64,000 bases of DNA from Shinisaurus crocodilurus (lineage: Eukaryota > Chordata > Lepidosauria > Squamata > Shinisauridae). Of the stretch, positions 52,834-63,249 are shown piece after piece. A program made the translations under genes and the position numbers. Below the pieces are notes generated by a model. It saw nothing but the letters and a program-made list of their open reading frames with translations, made no database searches and was not told the origin of the DNA. The stretch covers positions 111,995,289 to 112,059,288 of the forward strand of contig CM037877.1 of the NCBI GenBank assembly GCA_021292165.1. The letters are read 5' to 3'. Within the stretch, counting starts at the first letter, position 1, and the number at the start of each line of letters is the position of its first letter.

Positions 52834-53905
52834 GAGGAAGCTCGCTCGCTCAGTCGACTCTTCCTCGCCAACTGCCGCCGGGACTGCTGGGCTACAGGGA
52901 GGGCAGAGGCAGCCGCGTCAGGAGCAGCAGCAGCAGCAGCAGCAGCAGGCTAGTCAATGCAAAAGGGCATCCCGCTCCGAGAATGAGAAAGGACCCCTGC
53001 TTCCTTTCGTCTCCCCCCTCCCCCCGTGTTGCTGAGCCTGAACCATAGCGTTAAAAGAATCTGAGACTCGGGGGCGGCGGGGGAGGAACTTGTCGATAGA
53101 CCCAACAACTGTATTTTATTAGTAAAAAACGGAACTAAAGAACAGCAGCAGTGTTGAGGGGAGGAGAGCCAGCAGTAAACAGAAGCTCATGTGGAGCGTG
53201 CCAAACAAATGTCCCATAAAAGGACTGCCCCGGAGGTGGGGAGGGGAGGAATTCCCTGCCCTGCTGCCCTGCAAGCAGTTTGAATTTAGCAGCGGAAGAT
53301 TCTCGACGCACGGAGCTAAATACAACCACTTGCCAATGTTGAGGATCTGTACGGCTGCTATTCCATAACACGCTTACCGGGAGTGCGTCCTATTGAACTC
53401 AGTGGGGCTTACTTCTGAGTAGCGACGTATAGGATTACAGCCTACAGCACGATTAAAAGAACTGGTTCAAAAGCCACCTTGGTTAGACTTCAATTTCTAA
53501 GGCTTCAGTGTCTCCAAGTAGATTAGTTACTAGGAGAAAGGCACTTCCTAGGGAGTCAGCTCTGTTGAACACAGTGGGGACTTGCTGCTGAGTAAACTGG
53601 CATAGGGTTGCCGTATAAAATAATTCTGCTTATGGGGAGGGAAATCAGGTAGGGAGTTATGTATGTGTGGACAGGACGAGCCCGGCTTGACTGACGACGC
53701 CCTCCCACCCCAGATAGCAGGACCTCTGCTCCACTCTTGCCTCCGACGCAGCTCCCTCGGTGTGCCCCTTACCCGGCTGCCTGTGGAAACGGGTCCCGGA
53801 GGCGCCGCCACCTCCAGGCCCGTGGAGGGCTGCTGGCCCCGGTGGCGTGGCCAGGGGGGGGTGCTGGGCGAGCAGGCGTTTCCTGGCTGCTTTGCTTCTG
53901 AGCCC

Positions 53906-54871
53906 CAGGGATGGGGACTCGGACTCGACGACTCAACTCGCGAGTCCGACTGAGTCCCCCCTCTGACTCGAGTCCCACTCGAGTCCCAATTTTTTCAATG
54001 GGACTCGAGACTCGACTCAGGACTCGAGCCCAAGGACTCCGCCACCGCCGCCACTGCCGCCGCTCACATCACCGCCATCGCTGTCTCCCTCGCCGCCACC
54101 CGCTCGCAGCCACCGCCGCCGCCATCGCACGCCACGCCGCCATCGCACGCCACGCCGCCATCGCATGCAGCCGCCCGCGCCGGTCCCGTCATCACTAAAC
54201 AGAGCGGCGGTGGCCAAGTGCGCCGGAGCAGGGTCCCGGCGCGTCACTTCCGCTACGCTGGAAGTGATGACGGGACCGGCGCGGGCGGTTGCGTGCGATG
54301 GCGGCGGCGGCGTGATGGCGGCGTGCCGTGCGATGGCGGCGGCGGTGGCTGCGAGCGGGTGGCAGCGAGGGAGATGGTGACGTGAGCGGCAGCGGCGAGC
54401 GGATGGCGGCGAGGCAGCGGCGGCGAGGCGGCGGCAGGCAGCGGCGGCAACTCGAGAACACTCTCCGTGCCACTCAGAAGAGCGAGATCGGGCTCTGCCA
54501 CTGCCGCCGCCGCCGCCGCAGAGAACTACAAACCCAGGGAGGGCTCGTAATGCGTCCCTGGTGTGGCAGCGGTGGCGGCAGGAGCAGGGACGAGGGAAGG
54601 ACCCGCCCATGGTAAGTGGGGGCGGCGGCGGCGGCGGCGGCCCATGGAGGGAGCGGGAGGGTCTCCGCGGGAGGAAGGGCAGCTCTTCTTCCTCTCGCGG
54701 AGACCCTCCCGCTCCCTCCATGGGCTGCCGCTTTGGGAGTGACTCGGGACTCGAGACTCGAGACTCGAGTCACCATTTTGGACCTTGGACTCGAGACTCG
54801 ACTCGAGACTCATGTCCAAAGACTCGTGACTCGACTCGTGACTCGAGGCCAAGGACTCTTCAACATCCCTG
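53906..54871. mobile_element. GACTCG hAT family (G), copy with foreign CpG-rich interior
   Basis: Starts CAGGGATGGGGACTCGGACT and ends CTCTTCAACATCCCTG. Perfect TSDs CTGAGCCC at 53898-53905 and 54872-54879. Ends have the GACTCG arrays (53915-54035 and 54735-54850), but the interior (about 54040-54730) has no hATC ORF. It is CpG-rich GCC/GGC sequence forming two foldbacks, with GCGTCACTTCCGCTACGCTG near its centre. ORFs there are compositional artefacts. Confidence 0.93.
54641..54723. repeat. Strong inverted repeat in the GACTCG element interior
   Basis: CCCATGGAGGGAGCGGGAGG...TCTCCGCGGGAGG and its complement CCTCTCGCGGAGA...CCTCCCGCTCCCTCCATGGG pair over a short loop. Confidence 0.9.
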
Positions 54872-55082
54872 CTGAGCCCCCCCTGGAGGGAGGGAGGGCT
54901 CAAGTGGGAAGGGGGGGCGCTAAATCTGATTTTGCCTAGGGCGCCAAACTGCCTTGCACCAGTCCTGGTTACAGGGCTGTGAGGACTATTTCCAGCCCTG
55001 CCACCAAAGCATATGCTTCCAGTATACCAATATACACTCCAAGGGTTCCTCCACATGACAGGGGATCCTGAATAACTCAGGA

Positions 55083-55250
55083 TTTGGCAAGGATTTCTTA
55101 TAGTGACCACTTTTCTGGTTGCCAACTCTCTCAAGAGCCTACAGTACCTGCCCTACCTCTGAGCAGTCTACTAACAGTTGTGATTCTCCCCTTCACTACA
55201 GGGCAGTTCAGATGAAACCCTCCCCCCCTTGTTAAAAATGTCCTTGAGGG
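55083..55250 (+). repeat. 168-bp direct repeat, copy 2
   Basis: 167 of 168 positions match 52497-52664. The offset is 2586 bp. Removing the inserted R element (2294 bp) and one TSD (8 bp) leaves 284 bp, so the ancestral state was a 284-bp tandem duplication, with the transposon landing in or beside the first unit afterwards. Confidence 0.92.
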
Positions 55251-55320
55251 AGTTCCCTGGAGGAACTCTACATGGGGCCTCTTCATACAGTCTCCAAACA
55301 TGCCACCAGGGGGTGGTGTA

Positions 55321-55710
55321 TAGGGCGGCCATGTGTCCTCTTTTACAGAGGACAGTCTCTATTTGAAGGGCTGCCAGAGGACTGTGCTGTATTTTGAAGG
55401 CATCCTGTACGTGAAGGGCTGTCCAGTCCAAGTCCAGTTTAAAGATAAATAACCATCAGATGGAAGAGCTGGGCCGCCCCATCAGCAACACCTGGACAGC
55501 AAACTGATCAAACCAGACACACAGGTCACCTGGTCCCAGACTTCTACACAGTGGTGAGATATACTGTATTTCCATTTAAATTCTAATAATTATTTCTAAA
55601 TGCGCATCTATACATATAAATTAACATATGCAGAATTTATGCAGATCTGTATAATCTTTTGTCTTCTTTTTTGGTGACACATGTCCTCTTTTTGGGTGAT
55701 TCCTAAGTGG
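55321..55710 (-). mobile_element. MITE family W, complete copy
   Basis: Ends TAGGGCGGCCATGTGTCCTC and GAGGACA.GTG-type complement (CACATGTCCTCTTTTT ... GTGGCCACCCTG). TSDs GTGGTGTA (55313-55320) and GTGGGGTA (55711-55718), 7 of 8. 390 bp. The internal order matches the other W copies in reverse. An 8-bp TSD suggests hAT. Confidence 0.8.
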
Positions 55711-55861
55711 CCACCCTGGTGGGGTAGCTGACAGGCATGGTGGCGGTGAAAGGTGGTGCTAGCCCACAGGGCCCTGTGACCTCCATGTGTGTGCTTTTAA
55801 TATATGAAAGGGATTGTCTTAACCCCCTTACATGTCCCTTGACTGAGTGAATCACCTATGT

Positions 55862-55985
55862 CAGTGTTCTCCAACCTTGGGTCCCCAGGTGTTTTTGGCC
55901 TACAACTCGCAGCATAGCTGGCTGGGGCATGCTGGGAGTTGTAGGCCAAAAACACCTGGGGACCCAAGATTGGAGAACACTGCTG
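55862..55985. mobile_element. Palindromic MITE family P, copy 6
   Basis: CAGTGTTCTCCAACCTTGGG ... CCCAAGATTGGAGAACACTG plus an extra CTG at the right end. Perfect TSDs ACCTATGT at 55854-55861 and 55986-55993. Confidence 0.92.
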
Positions 55986-56465
55986 ACCTATGTGACTATT
56001 TCTGGGACAAGCAAGGAGGAGCAGCCAGGAAAAACACTAACACTGATCAGAGCTTAGAAAGAGTGAGCATATAAGTAGTTTTCCGGAGAGGGGAGGATTT
56101 TTCTCCTGTCCAAATTTCTTGTTTCAACCTGAAAATCAAAACTAGCAAATATATGGTGCACCCCTAAATCTGTGCATTGTTGCCAGCGACAGCCGAGGCA
56201 CAAGCACTGTCTCTCACTGTACTGAAGTGTGGCAAGCTGCTGACACTGCCCCCATCTTATCAAGAACTCTTTATTCTTTCCATTAAGAAATGGCCAGTGC
56301 TGGCCTGCACAACTCCTTCCTTCATACCAGAAAGGAGATTGATTGATTGATTGATTGCTCCACACCCCATGTCTGTCCAAGCAGTTTACCAGCCTGCACA
56401 CAGCACAGCTCTAAATGTCAATGGAGGGAAAGCAGCAAGTTGGCCACTTATGCATAGCCAAAGAA

Positions 56466-56783
56466 CAGGAAATGCATCACCAAGAAAGGGGGGGGGGGGG
56501 AGGACACAAATTTGCATAACATTTGCATATGCCCATTAATATGTATAGATGCCAATTTAGAAATAATAACTATAATTTAAATAGAAATACAATACATCAC
56601 ACCATAGTGAAAGAAGACTGAGACCAGGTGAGCTGTGTGCCTGCTTAGTCCGCTGTCAAGGTGCTGTCTCTGGGCAATTTCAAAGACTCTCCTCTCCCTT
56701 TCTCTTTAAACCAGACATGGACTGGGCAGCCCTTCAGACAGAGGAGTGCCCTCTGTAATGGAGGACATCTGGCCACCCTAGGA
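56466..56783 (+). mobile_element. MITE family W copy
   Basis: GAGGACACAAATTTGCAT, TTTGCATATGCCCATTAATA, ACTATAATTTAAATAGAAAT, GACCAGGTGAGCTGTGTGCC, GGGCAGCCCTTCAGACAGAG and GGAGGACATCTGGCCACCCT. Contains a G-run at about 56489. Confidence 0.75.
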
Positions 56784-56995
56784 AATGGCAGCAGGAACCA
56801 ACATCAAAAGGCAGTTTCAACAACCTTTTAATATCAGGTATATTTATTATATTTCCACGTTTCAGCCAGGACTGACTCGCAGGGCAGCTTACGACAATTA
56901 AAATCTATCACAAAAACACAAGGTTAAAACATGAGGAATACTGGGTTGTTTGCATCAAGCAGAGAGGAAGAGAAGGAAGGGATGTCTGCACATTA

Positions 56996-57270
56996 GGGTG
57001 GCCAGGCATCCTCTTTTACAGAGGACTGTCCTCTGTCTGAAGGGCTGCCAGAGGACCATCCTCTGTCTGAAAGCATCCTCCACTGAAAGGGCTGTCCTCT
57101 CCTATTCCTGTTTAAGGGAATGGACCATAAGAACTCCTGCCCACTAATAATTGGCACCTGAACAGCAGACTGAATAGGCAGGCACACAGATCACCTAGTC
57201 ACTGTATCGTACGATGTACTATATTTCTATTTAAATTATAGTAATTATTTCTAAATTGGCATCTATACTA

Positions 57271-57321
<51 letters not shown>

Positions 57322-57432
57322 TTCTGGGTAGTTCACAGCCATTATAAATTAGCATGAACATCAGTATCTTCTATTGTTTTCTTTTTCGGTGATGTCTTTT
57401 CTCTTTTTTGGTGATGCACATGTGGCCACCCT
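56996..57432 (-). mobile_element. MITE family W copy with (ATC)n expansion
   Basis: TAGGGTGGCCAGGCATCCTC at left and CATGTGGCCACCCTA at right. The centre has TTCTATTTAAATTATAGTAA and an (ATC)n tract at 57272-57321 not present in other copies. Confidence 0.75.
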
Positions 57433-59050
57433 ACTCAGAACTCTTGTGTTCAGAGTTTTGCCAGTTCTTTGTATTTTGTGTTGTCTTGCCATAGCCTGCT
57501 TGGCTAGTTTATGGCTTCTGTGCATTTGTGATTAAAGCCAATGGCTGAACCTTCATAAAACACACAAGCTGTATTCAGCTGACTGCAGAGAGATGTATGG
57601 CCCCATTGTTTCTACACAAGGAAAGGGCTGTCACTAAATACTGTAGTTTCTGTGAGGGCCTGGCTGGACACCGAGAAGTTGGTGCTTCAGCTGCTGAGGA
57701 GAGAATTGTAGGTGTTAGTCCACACAGAGGTTCTCAAACTTTCTGTCCACTTGAAAGAGCTGAACATTACTGAGGCCCACCAACCACAAAATGGCAGTGC
57801 AGGGCAAGAGCCAGTCACAAAATAGAGGTAGATGGCAGCAGAGTCTCACATGATCTTCACAGTAAATGCAATGAACTGTTGGCATTGGCAATGAACTGTT
57901 GGAAACCTCCCAGAGAGCTTCAGCTATTGGGTGGTATAGAAATGAAATCAATACATAAAATAATAAATAAAATTACTGCTATCATTTTGTATTGATATCT
58001 AATCCCTCTTTGGAAGTTGCTAAATTCTTTGCCACAACAATTTCCTTGTAGCAAGGAGTTTCCTTAATTCAACTTTCCTCAAGTTAAATACAGACATTGG
58101 CGCTGGAGGTATCATGACTCAAGCTCTCCATTTTACACAGAAATTGCTGATCCAGAGGCTGTAGGTGGAGAATTTATATATTTTCTCCTTCCCCACCCAT
58201 GCCTCTCAAAGTACTTTTTAACTCCTCATTTCTTCTCCCCTTCTGCTTTCACACTTAACTTGTACCCTACCCCCTCAACACACACAAAACTGCAGTTTCT
58301 TTCATCCCTCCCTCCTGTTTCTTTTCATTCAGTTCTTCCTATAACAGCTTTCCTCTCTTATCACCTTCCTCTCTAGTCCCAGTTTTAAAATTATTATTGT
58401 TATTTTTTTATAATAAAAAATATTAGCCTTTTATCTCTCTTCCTAATTTCCTTCAAAGTCCCCTCTAACCCTTTTCCCTCAGAGGAGGGAGACCTTCCCT
58501 TCCTGTCCCTCCAAGCCACCTTAATTCAGTCCCGCCTTTCCCCACTCCCCCCCCCCACACATGTGTGTATACACACACACACACTCCACTTCCCAGTACT
58601 ACTTCCCAATGCCAGGCTGTTTTTCTGAGGCGGAGGAGGTGGCTGTGCTGTTGCCATGGACAGAAAGCACAGCAGAAGCCTTGGGTGCTTCTGCTTTATG
58701 TCTCCCTCAGTCTGTCTATCCCTTTCACCTCTCTTCTTTCTATTCTTTTTCCTTCTTCCCTCACACTCAGCCAGATAACTGTCCATCCATTGTCCATTTC
58801 CTCTTTTCTTTCTTTCCTTTCCTCCCCTCTAACTTTGCATGCTGCAACCTTGTTCTCTAACCAACTCCAACCATGCTCTCCTGTTCTGCCTCTACTGCAG
58901 CAACGGCTTAGCATCACTGAGGTGTTCCAGAATACCTCCATGAAATGGGTTTTCAGGATTCAGGACCAAACAACAAGAACAGGTTTCCAGAATATGAATG
59001 CATCAGCACCATGGAAAGCTCCAAGTGATGTTGGGGCTGGATTTTTATAG
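57433..59050. other. No gene; tails and pyrimidine-rich DNA
   Basis: A LINE/SINE tail at 57899-57965 (GAGCTTCAGCTATTGGGTGG). Pyrimidine-rich sequence at about 58160-58860 with a (CA)n at 58563-58583. A 161-codon open frame at 58565-59050 is leucine/serine-rich from CT-rich DNA and has no recognisable domain. Confidence 0.45.
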
Positions 59051-59410
59051 GCTTGTTCATATGTTGCTCCAACAAAGATCAGAGCAAGACTGAGGTATAA
59101 ATAGGAAGTTACTGGCCTGGAGGCTGGTTAGTTTAAGGGTTTAAGTTGACCCTTAAAGGGGCCTGGTCTGTTTTAGCAGCCTCAGGCTGTGGCAATGTGG
59201 GAGTGGTGGTGGCATGATAGTGTCTTCATGGTCCAAGTCTTCAGAGTCTGAGGACAGTAATGGAGCTTCCTCTGGACCCAGGGCAGCCACCAACTGGGAA
59301 TCCTCTGGAGAACTGGGTCCTGGGGAGACAGAAGTCTCATGATGCCTTTCTATGGCTGAGTCTTCTCCTACTGACTCTGGAGCCTCTTCTGAAGATGAAG
59401 GTCAGAATCC

Positions 59411-59466
<56 letters not shown>

Positions 59467-59470
59467 GAGG
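59051..59470. repeat. Possible old LTR fragment and (GAT)n
   Basis: GAGGTATAAATAGGAAGTTA and CTTCAGAGTCTGAGGACAGT-like degenerate repeats resemble LTR promoter regions. No ends can be defined. (GAT)n at about 59413-59463 is certain. Confidence 0.35.
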
Positions 59471-59824
59471 TGCTGGTCCATGATGTGAGCCTATGCACTG
59501 CTCACACAGGGAACTGCTGCTGCTGGCATCAGTCTAACCAAAAGGCTGCAAGGTGGACAAGTGAGGAGATGTGGAGTGGGCTGTAGTGCTGAGGGCCATT
59601 GGAAAGTGGGCTGAGGCTCACTAGTGGTCCCTGGCCAACAGTTTGAGAAACACTGCACTAGTATCTGGCTGCTGGTGGCTATTTGCTAAGCTCTACAACA
59701 GGGGAGTTGAATAGAATACCCCAGTATGGACAATTGCTACATCATGATGTGGGGCCCTTCCTGTTGGGGCATTCTGTTCAAATTGAAGAAGGAATGCCAT
59801 TGGGCTGCTCCACTGCTGCTTGAG

Positions 59825-60370
59825 TTATAGAATCATGTAGTTGGAAGCGGCCATTTAGGCCATCGAGTCCAGCCCCCTGCTCAGTGCAGGAATTCAGTTT
59901 ACAGCATCCTTGACAGATGGCTGTCCAGTCTCTGCTTGAATACCTCCAGCGACAAAGAGCCCACCCTGGGCAGCTGGTTCCATTGACTGACTGCTCTGAC
60001 TGGTAGGAAGTTTTTCCTGATGTTCAACCAAAATCTGCCTTCCTGAAACCTAAGCCCGTTATTTAGTGTCCTACAGCCTTGGAGGACAGAGAACAGGTTG
60101 CATCCCTCTTCTGTGTGACAACCCTTTAGGTTCTTGAAAAGTGCTATCATATCCCCCTCAGTCTTCTCATCTCAAGGCTAAACATACCCAGTTCCTTCAA
60201 TCTTTCCTTGTACGACTTAGTTTCTGGTCCCCTGATAATCTTGTTGCCCTTCTCTGAGTTAGCTCCAATTTATCTGAATCCTTCTTAAAGTGTGGTGTCC
60301 AGAACTGGACACAATATTCGAGGTGAGGTCTGACCAGTGCAGAGTAGAGCAGAAGTATCACTTCCCATGA
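59825..60370 (-). pseudogene. CR1 LINE 3' fragment
   Basis: On the minus strand: [20 protein letters not shown] then [13 protein letters not shown] (frame 1), followed after a frame break by NGLRFQEGRFWLNIRKNFLP and VKQRLDSHLSRML-like sequence. These are the conserved C-terminal motifs of CR1 ORF2. The 3' UTR contains CTGCACTGAGCAGGGGGCTG and GGACTCGATGGCC, ending TTCCAACTACATGATTCTAT. It is 5'-truncated and frame-broken. Its tail is the likely source family for the 5S-SINE tails. Confidence 0.88.
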
Positions 60371-60812
60371 TTTTGAAATGATACTTTTGCTGATGCAACC
60401 TTTTGGGGGTGTTTTTTGTTTTTTTTGTGAAGCAGTGGCAGTGTTGAGGGGTGTGTGTGTGCAATTTTGGCTGCCCCTCCCACAAAAGTGTAAGATTTTG
60501 TGGAGCCCCCAAAGAGCATTCCAATCTTCAGGGGCTGTTCTTGCCCCACCCCTGAAACAAACAAAATAGGCCATTTTTAAAGGCAAGCCCTCAATGATAG
60601 TCCTATTCACAGAAATCTGTTAGCAAACCCCCATAACTATACATTGTGAGTGAGGCATGTTAGAAGAAGCTGCATTAAAGGGAGGGTCAGCATTAGAATC
60701 AAACCATCAGAAAGTGACACTACGCAACTCTTTGTGAAAATGAAGCAGGGATGAGACAAGTTGCTACATCTATTTTTTTATTGATCTGACTGCTGAATCT
60801 CTGAGGTCGTAG
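60371..60812. other. No feature recognised
   Basis: Contains a T-rich run near 60413-60430. ORFs on both strands are featureless. Confidence 0.4.
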
Positions 60813-61824
60813 CAGGGATAGGGACTCGGACTCGAGGACTCGACTCATGAGTCGGACTGAGTCCCCCCTCTGACTCGACTCGGACTCGAGTCCCAATATT
60901 TTTAATGGGACTCGAGACTCGACTCGGGACTCGAGTCCAAGGACTCTTCAACATCCCTGGGCTGTGCCAGAAGGAGTGGAGAGGAGAGTGATCACCGGTG
61001 AAGAGCGCATGGAAGCGAGGTGCGCCGCTGCTCGGCCACTATGGATGGCTACCAGGAGTGCAGCCCCAACAATGTGTCAAGATTTATTTTGATTGATGTG
61101 TTGCGTACTTGGGAGAGGCAGAAGAAGGACCTGAGATTACTCTGTGTTGCTGCTCTGAGTATGTTTCTGGTTCCAGCAAGTTCATCACCAGTGGAGCGGG
61201 TGTTCAGTGAGGGTGGAATTGTGATGAGATCTCACCGTTCCAGAATGGGGGCCAAACATTTAGAAAAAATCATGTTCCTCAAATGCAACATGGATAAGTT
61301 TTAGGAAGTACAGCAAGTTTATTTTTTAAAATCATTTTTCTAAAATGCAACCTTTCAGACATTTTGGGTTTGGCTGCCTCTGCCTGCCTGTTTGGGGTTC
61401 CCAGCCTCCTCTGTCTGCCTGGTCTCTTCTTGAGCAGTTCAACAGTTGAATTGTCCAAGACAAAGGCCTCTGCCTGCGCCTGCCTGCTTTGGGGTTCCCT
61501 GCCTCCTCTGCCTGTCTGGTTATTTTGGGTTTGTCTGCCTGGTCTGTTCTTGCCAAAATCAGTTGCAGAGTTTTGAAATAAAAAGGCACACGACTTGTGC
61601 CTAGAATTTATTTAAGCCACACATCTGAAGTAGCCTTATTTTGTTGGGAAAACTCTCCATTGATTTTAATAGGGACTCGTGGAGTCAGCTTTGGGAGTGA
61701 CTCGTGACTTGTGACTCGTGAGTCACCATTTTGGACCAAGGACTCGGACTCGGACTCGAGACTCGGGTCCAAAGACTCGTGACTCGACTCGTGACTCGAG
61801 ACCAAGGACTCTTCAACATCCCTG
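60813..61824 (+). mobile_element. GACTCG hAT family (G), 1-kb copy 2
   Basis: Starts CAGGGATAGGGACTCGGACT and ends CTCTTCAACATCCCTG. Perfect TSDs GGTCGTAG at 60805-60812 and 61825-61832. Same layout as 20225-21201: GACTCG array, hATC ORF, CTGCCTG-type repeats, GACTCG array. 1012 bp. Retained CpGs in the arrays point to recent insertion. Confidence 0.95.
61020..61304 (+). pseudogene. hATC-domain-only ORF, copy 2
   Basis: About 94 open codons matching 20432-20716 with six amino-acid differences. It retains LRLLCVAALSMFLVPASSSP, VERVFSEGG and AKHLEKIMFLKCN. No DDE core or BED domain, so no transposase activity is expected; it could only dimerise with related hAT proteins if expressed. Confidence 0.85.
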
Positions 61825-61832
61825 GGTCGTAG

Positions 61833-62721
61833 GAGTGACAGCAGCTTGTTACTGCTGTCATGGCAGGCTATTTCTTCTCTTGCATCCCCTCCACCCCCAA
61901 CAAAAATAAATAAAACTAAGGACGATAGAGAGGGGGGGGAAACTACTGCAACCTTGCAAGGTTAGCAAAGCCACAATGCACAACACTTCACCCAACAACT
62001 TAAAATTTAAAGAGATAGGAATATGGATAAGAAACAAAAGAGATCTGACTTCACACAATCCAGAGGAGGGGGCAGTTCATATATGAAGGCCTATTGTAAT
62101 GGTTCATATGTGTGAATGAGAATGAAAACATGGAGGCAGAAGAACGGGATGGGAAAAAACCCCAAACAAGCAGAAGAACCAAACAAGTAGCATATCCGTC
62201 CCTTCCAATCTGTGTTTCCCTTTGCAGCAGGCAAACAACTCACCCCACCCACCCATCACCTAAACAAACAGGCTTGGCAGCTAAGAAAGGAGCAAAGTAA
62301 CACTTAAGCACTTATTTTTAATTATGCTGAGACTGTGTAACAGTAAAACATGAGCCATTGTTCTCCAAATCCACTCTAATTTCTCACACATGTTAATTAC
62401 AGTTTGTCATACCTAGAACATCAGGAACAGAGCCATTACTTCACGGAGAGGATTTAAAAAGGAAGAATACAAGTCTACTTCTTTGGGCTGCATTTCTTAT
62501 AAGAAAGGACTTAATGCCAAATGTTTTTGCTTAACTGTGGCAAAATATAGAAGATCATGAAGCATATTTAAAGTTCCATTTAGAGTTTCAAAAATTTTAT
62601 TCTGAACTATATAGGAAGGATAGGGATCCTACAAATCAGGAATCTGAAATTTTCTTTTCAGATTTGGTCCTTCCACAATTGGATCTGCAGCAAAAGGAAC
62701 TACTTGCAGAGCCTTTACAGG
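61833..62721. other. No gene or repeat recognised
   Basis: A/T-leaning sequence with a G-run at about 61932. Short ORFs only. Confidence 0.4.
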
Positions 62722-63160
62722 TGGAAAAGGTAATCCAGTGGGGATGCTCATAACCCTCCGAACTCAGAATATATGGGCATCCTATGGAGGGCAGGAGGAG
62801 CACGGATGCGAAGGTCACCTCCACACTCTTCTCACTCTTCAAAGTACTTAGACGGCCGATTTCGGCAGTCTAAGTACGGCGCTTCAGAGAGGGAGGGAGT
62901 CTGACGTGCCACCAGGATATGTCATATCTTGGCAGCACCAGTGTCCTCCCCACTGGAACGCCCCTAAAAGCCCTTCTCTGAGGTCACTCCTACGACCTCA
63001 GAGAAGCAGCCAGCATGGTTCTTCCTGTGCCGGCTGTGAGGGTGGAAGGGGATCCGAGCATGGATCCCCAGCTATGGGGTCAGAGCAATTTTCCAACCTC
63101 ATAGCTGAGAATCCAAAAGATCCTATGGCCGTCTAGATGCTGCCTAGTGGCCATAGGACT
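62722..63160 (+). mobile_element. Long MITE family B, copy 2 (most complete)
   Basis: Contains GCTCATAACCCTCC, GGGCATCCTATGGAGGGCAG, TTAGACGGCCGATTTCGG, GTGCCACCAGGATATG, GACCTCAGAGAAGCAGCC, GGATCCCCAGCTATGGGGTC and GATCCTATGGCCGTCTAGAT, ending GGCCATAGGACTGTGCTGCC, whose complement resembles the left end of the 48-kb copy. Non-coding, about 440 bp. Confidence 0.75.
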
Positions 63161-63249
63161 GTGCTGCCCATGTGTCACTGAGAATATGAGGAAGCTCGAG
63201 GCCAGATGGTTTGCCTATAAAATGGTATAAAGTGCACTTAGATTTTTTT

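Larger units (their letters stand above)
52674..54967. mobile_element. CpG-rich hAT MITE (family R) carrying a nested hAT element
   Basis: Starts CAGGGCCGGCGCTACCGCTA and ends CCTTGCACCAGTCCTG. Perfect TSDs GTTACAGG at 52666-52673 and 54968-54975. Contains CAG tracts (52797-52830, 52921-52950), a short foldback fragment at about 53389-53455, and the whole GACTCG element 53906-54871. Without that element it is about 1.3 kb, twice the size of the 24147 copy, so it holds additional non-coding sequence (about 52980-53880). Confidence 0.92.

Noticed and set aside
54017..54721. Long minus-strand open frame (234 codons) in GCC/GGC-rich DNA
   Set aside because: Low-complexity Arg/Ala/Pro/Ser translation of a CpG-rich MITE interior; opposite-strand frames are equally open.
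58565..59050. 161-codon open frame
   Set aside because: Leucine/serine/proline-rich from pyrimidine-rich DNA starting in a CA repeat; no domain, no splice evidence.
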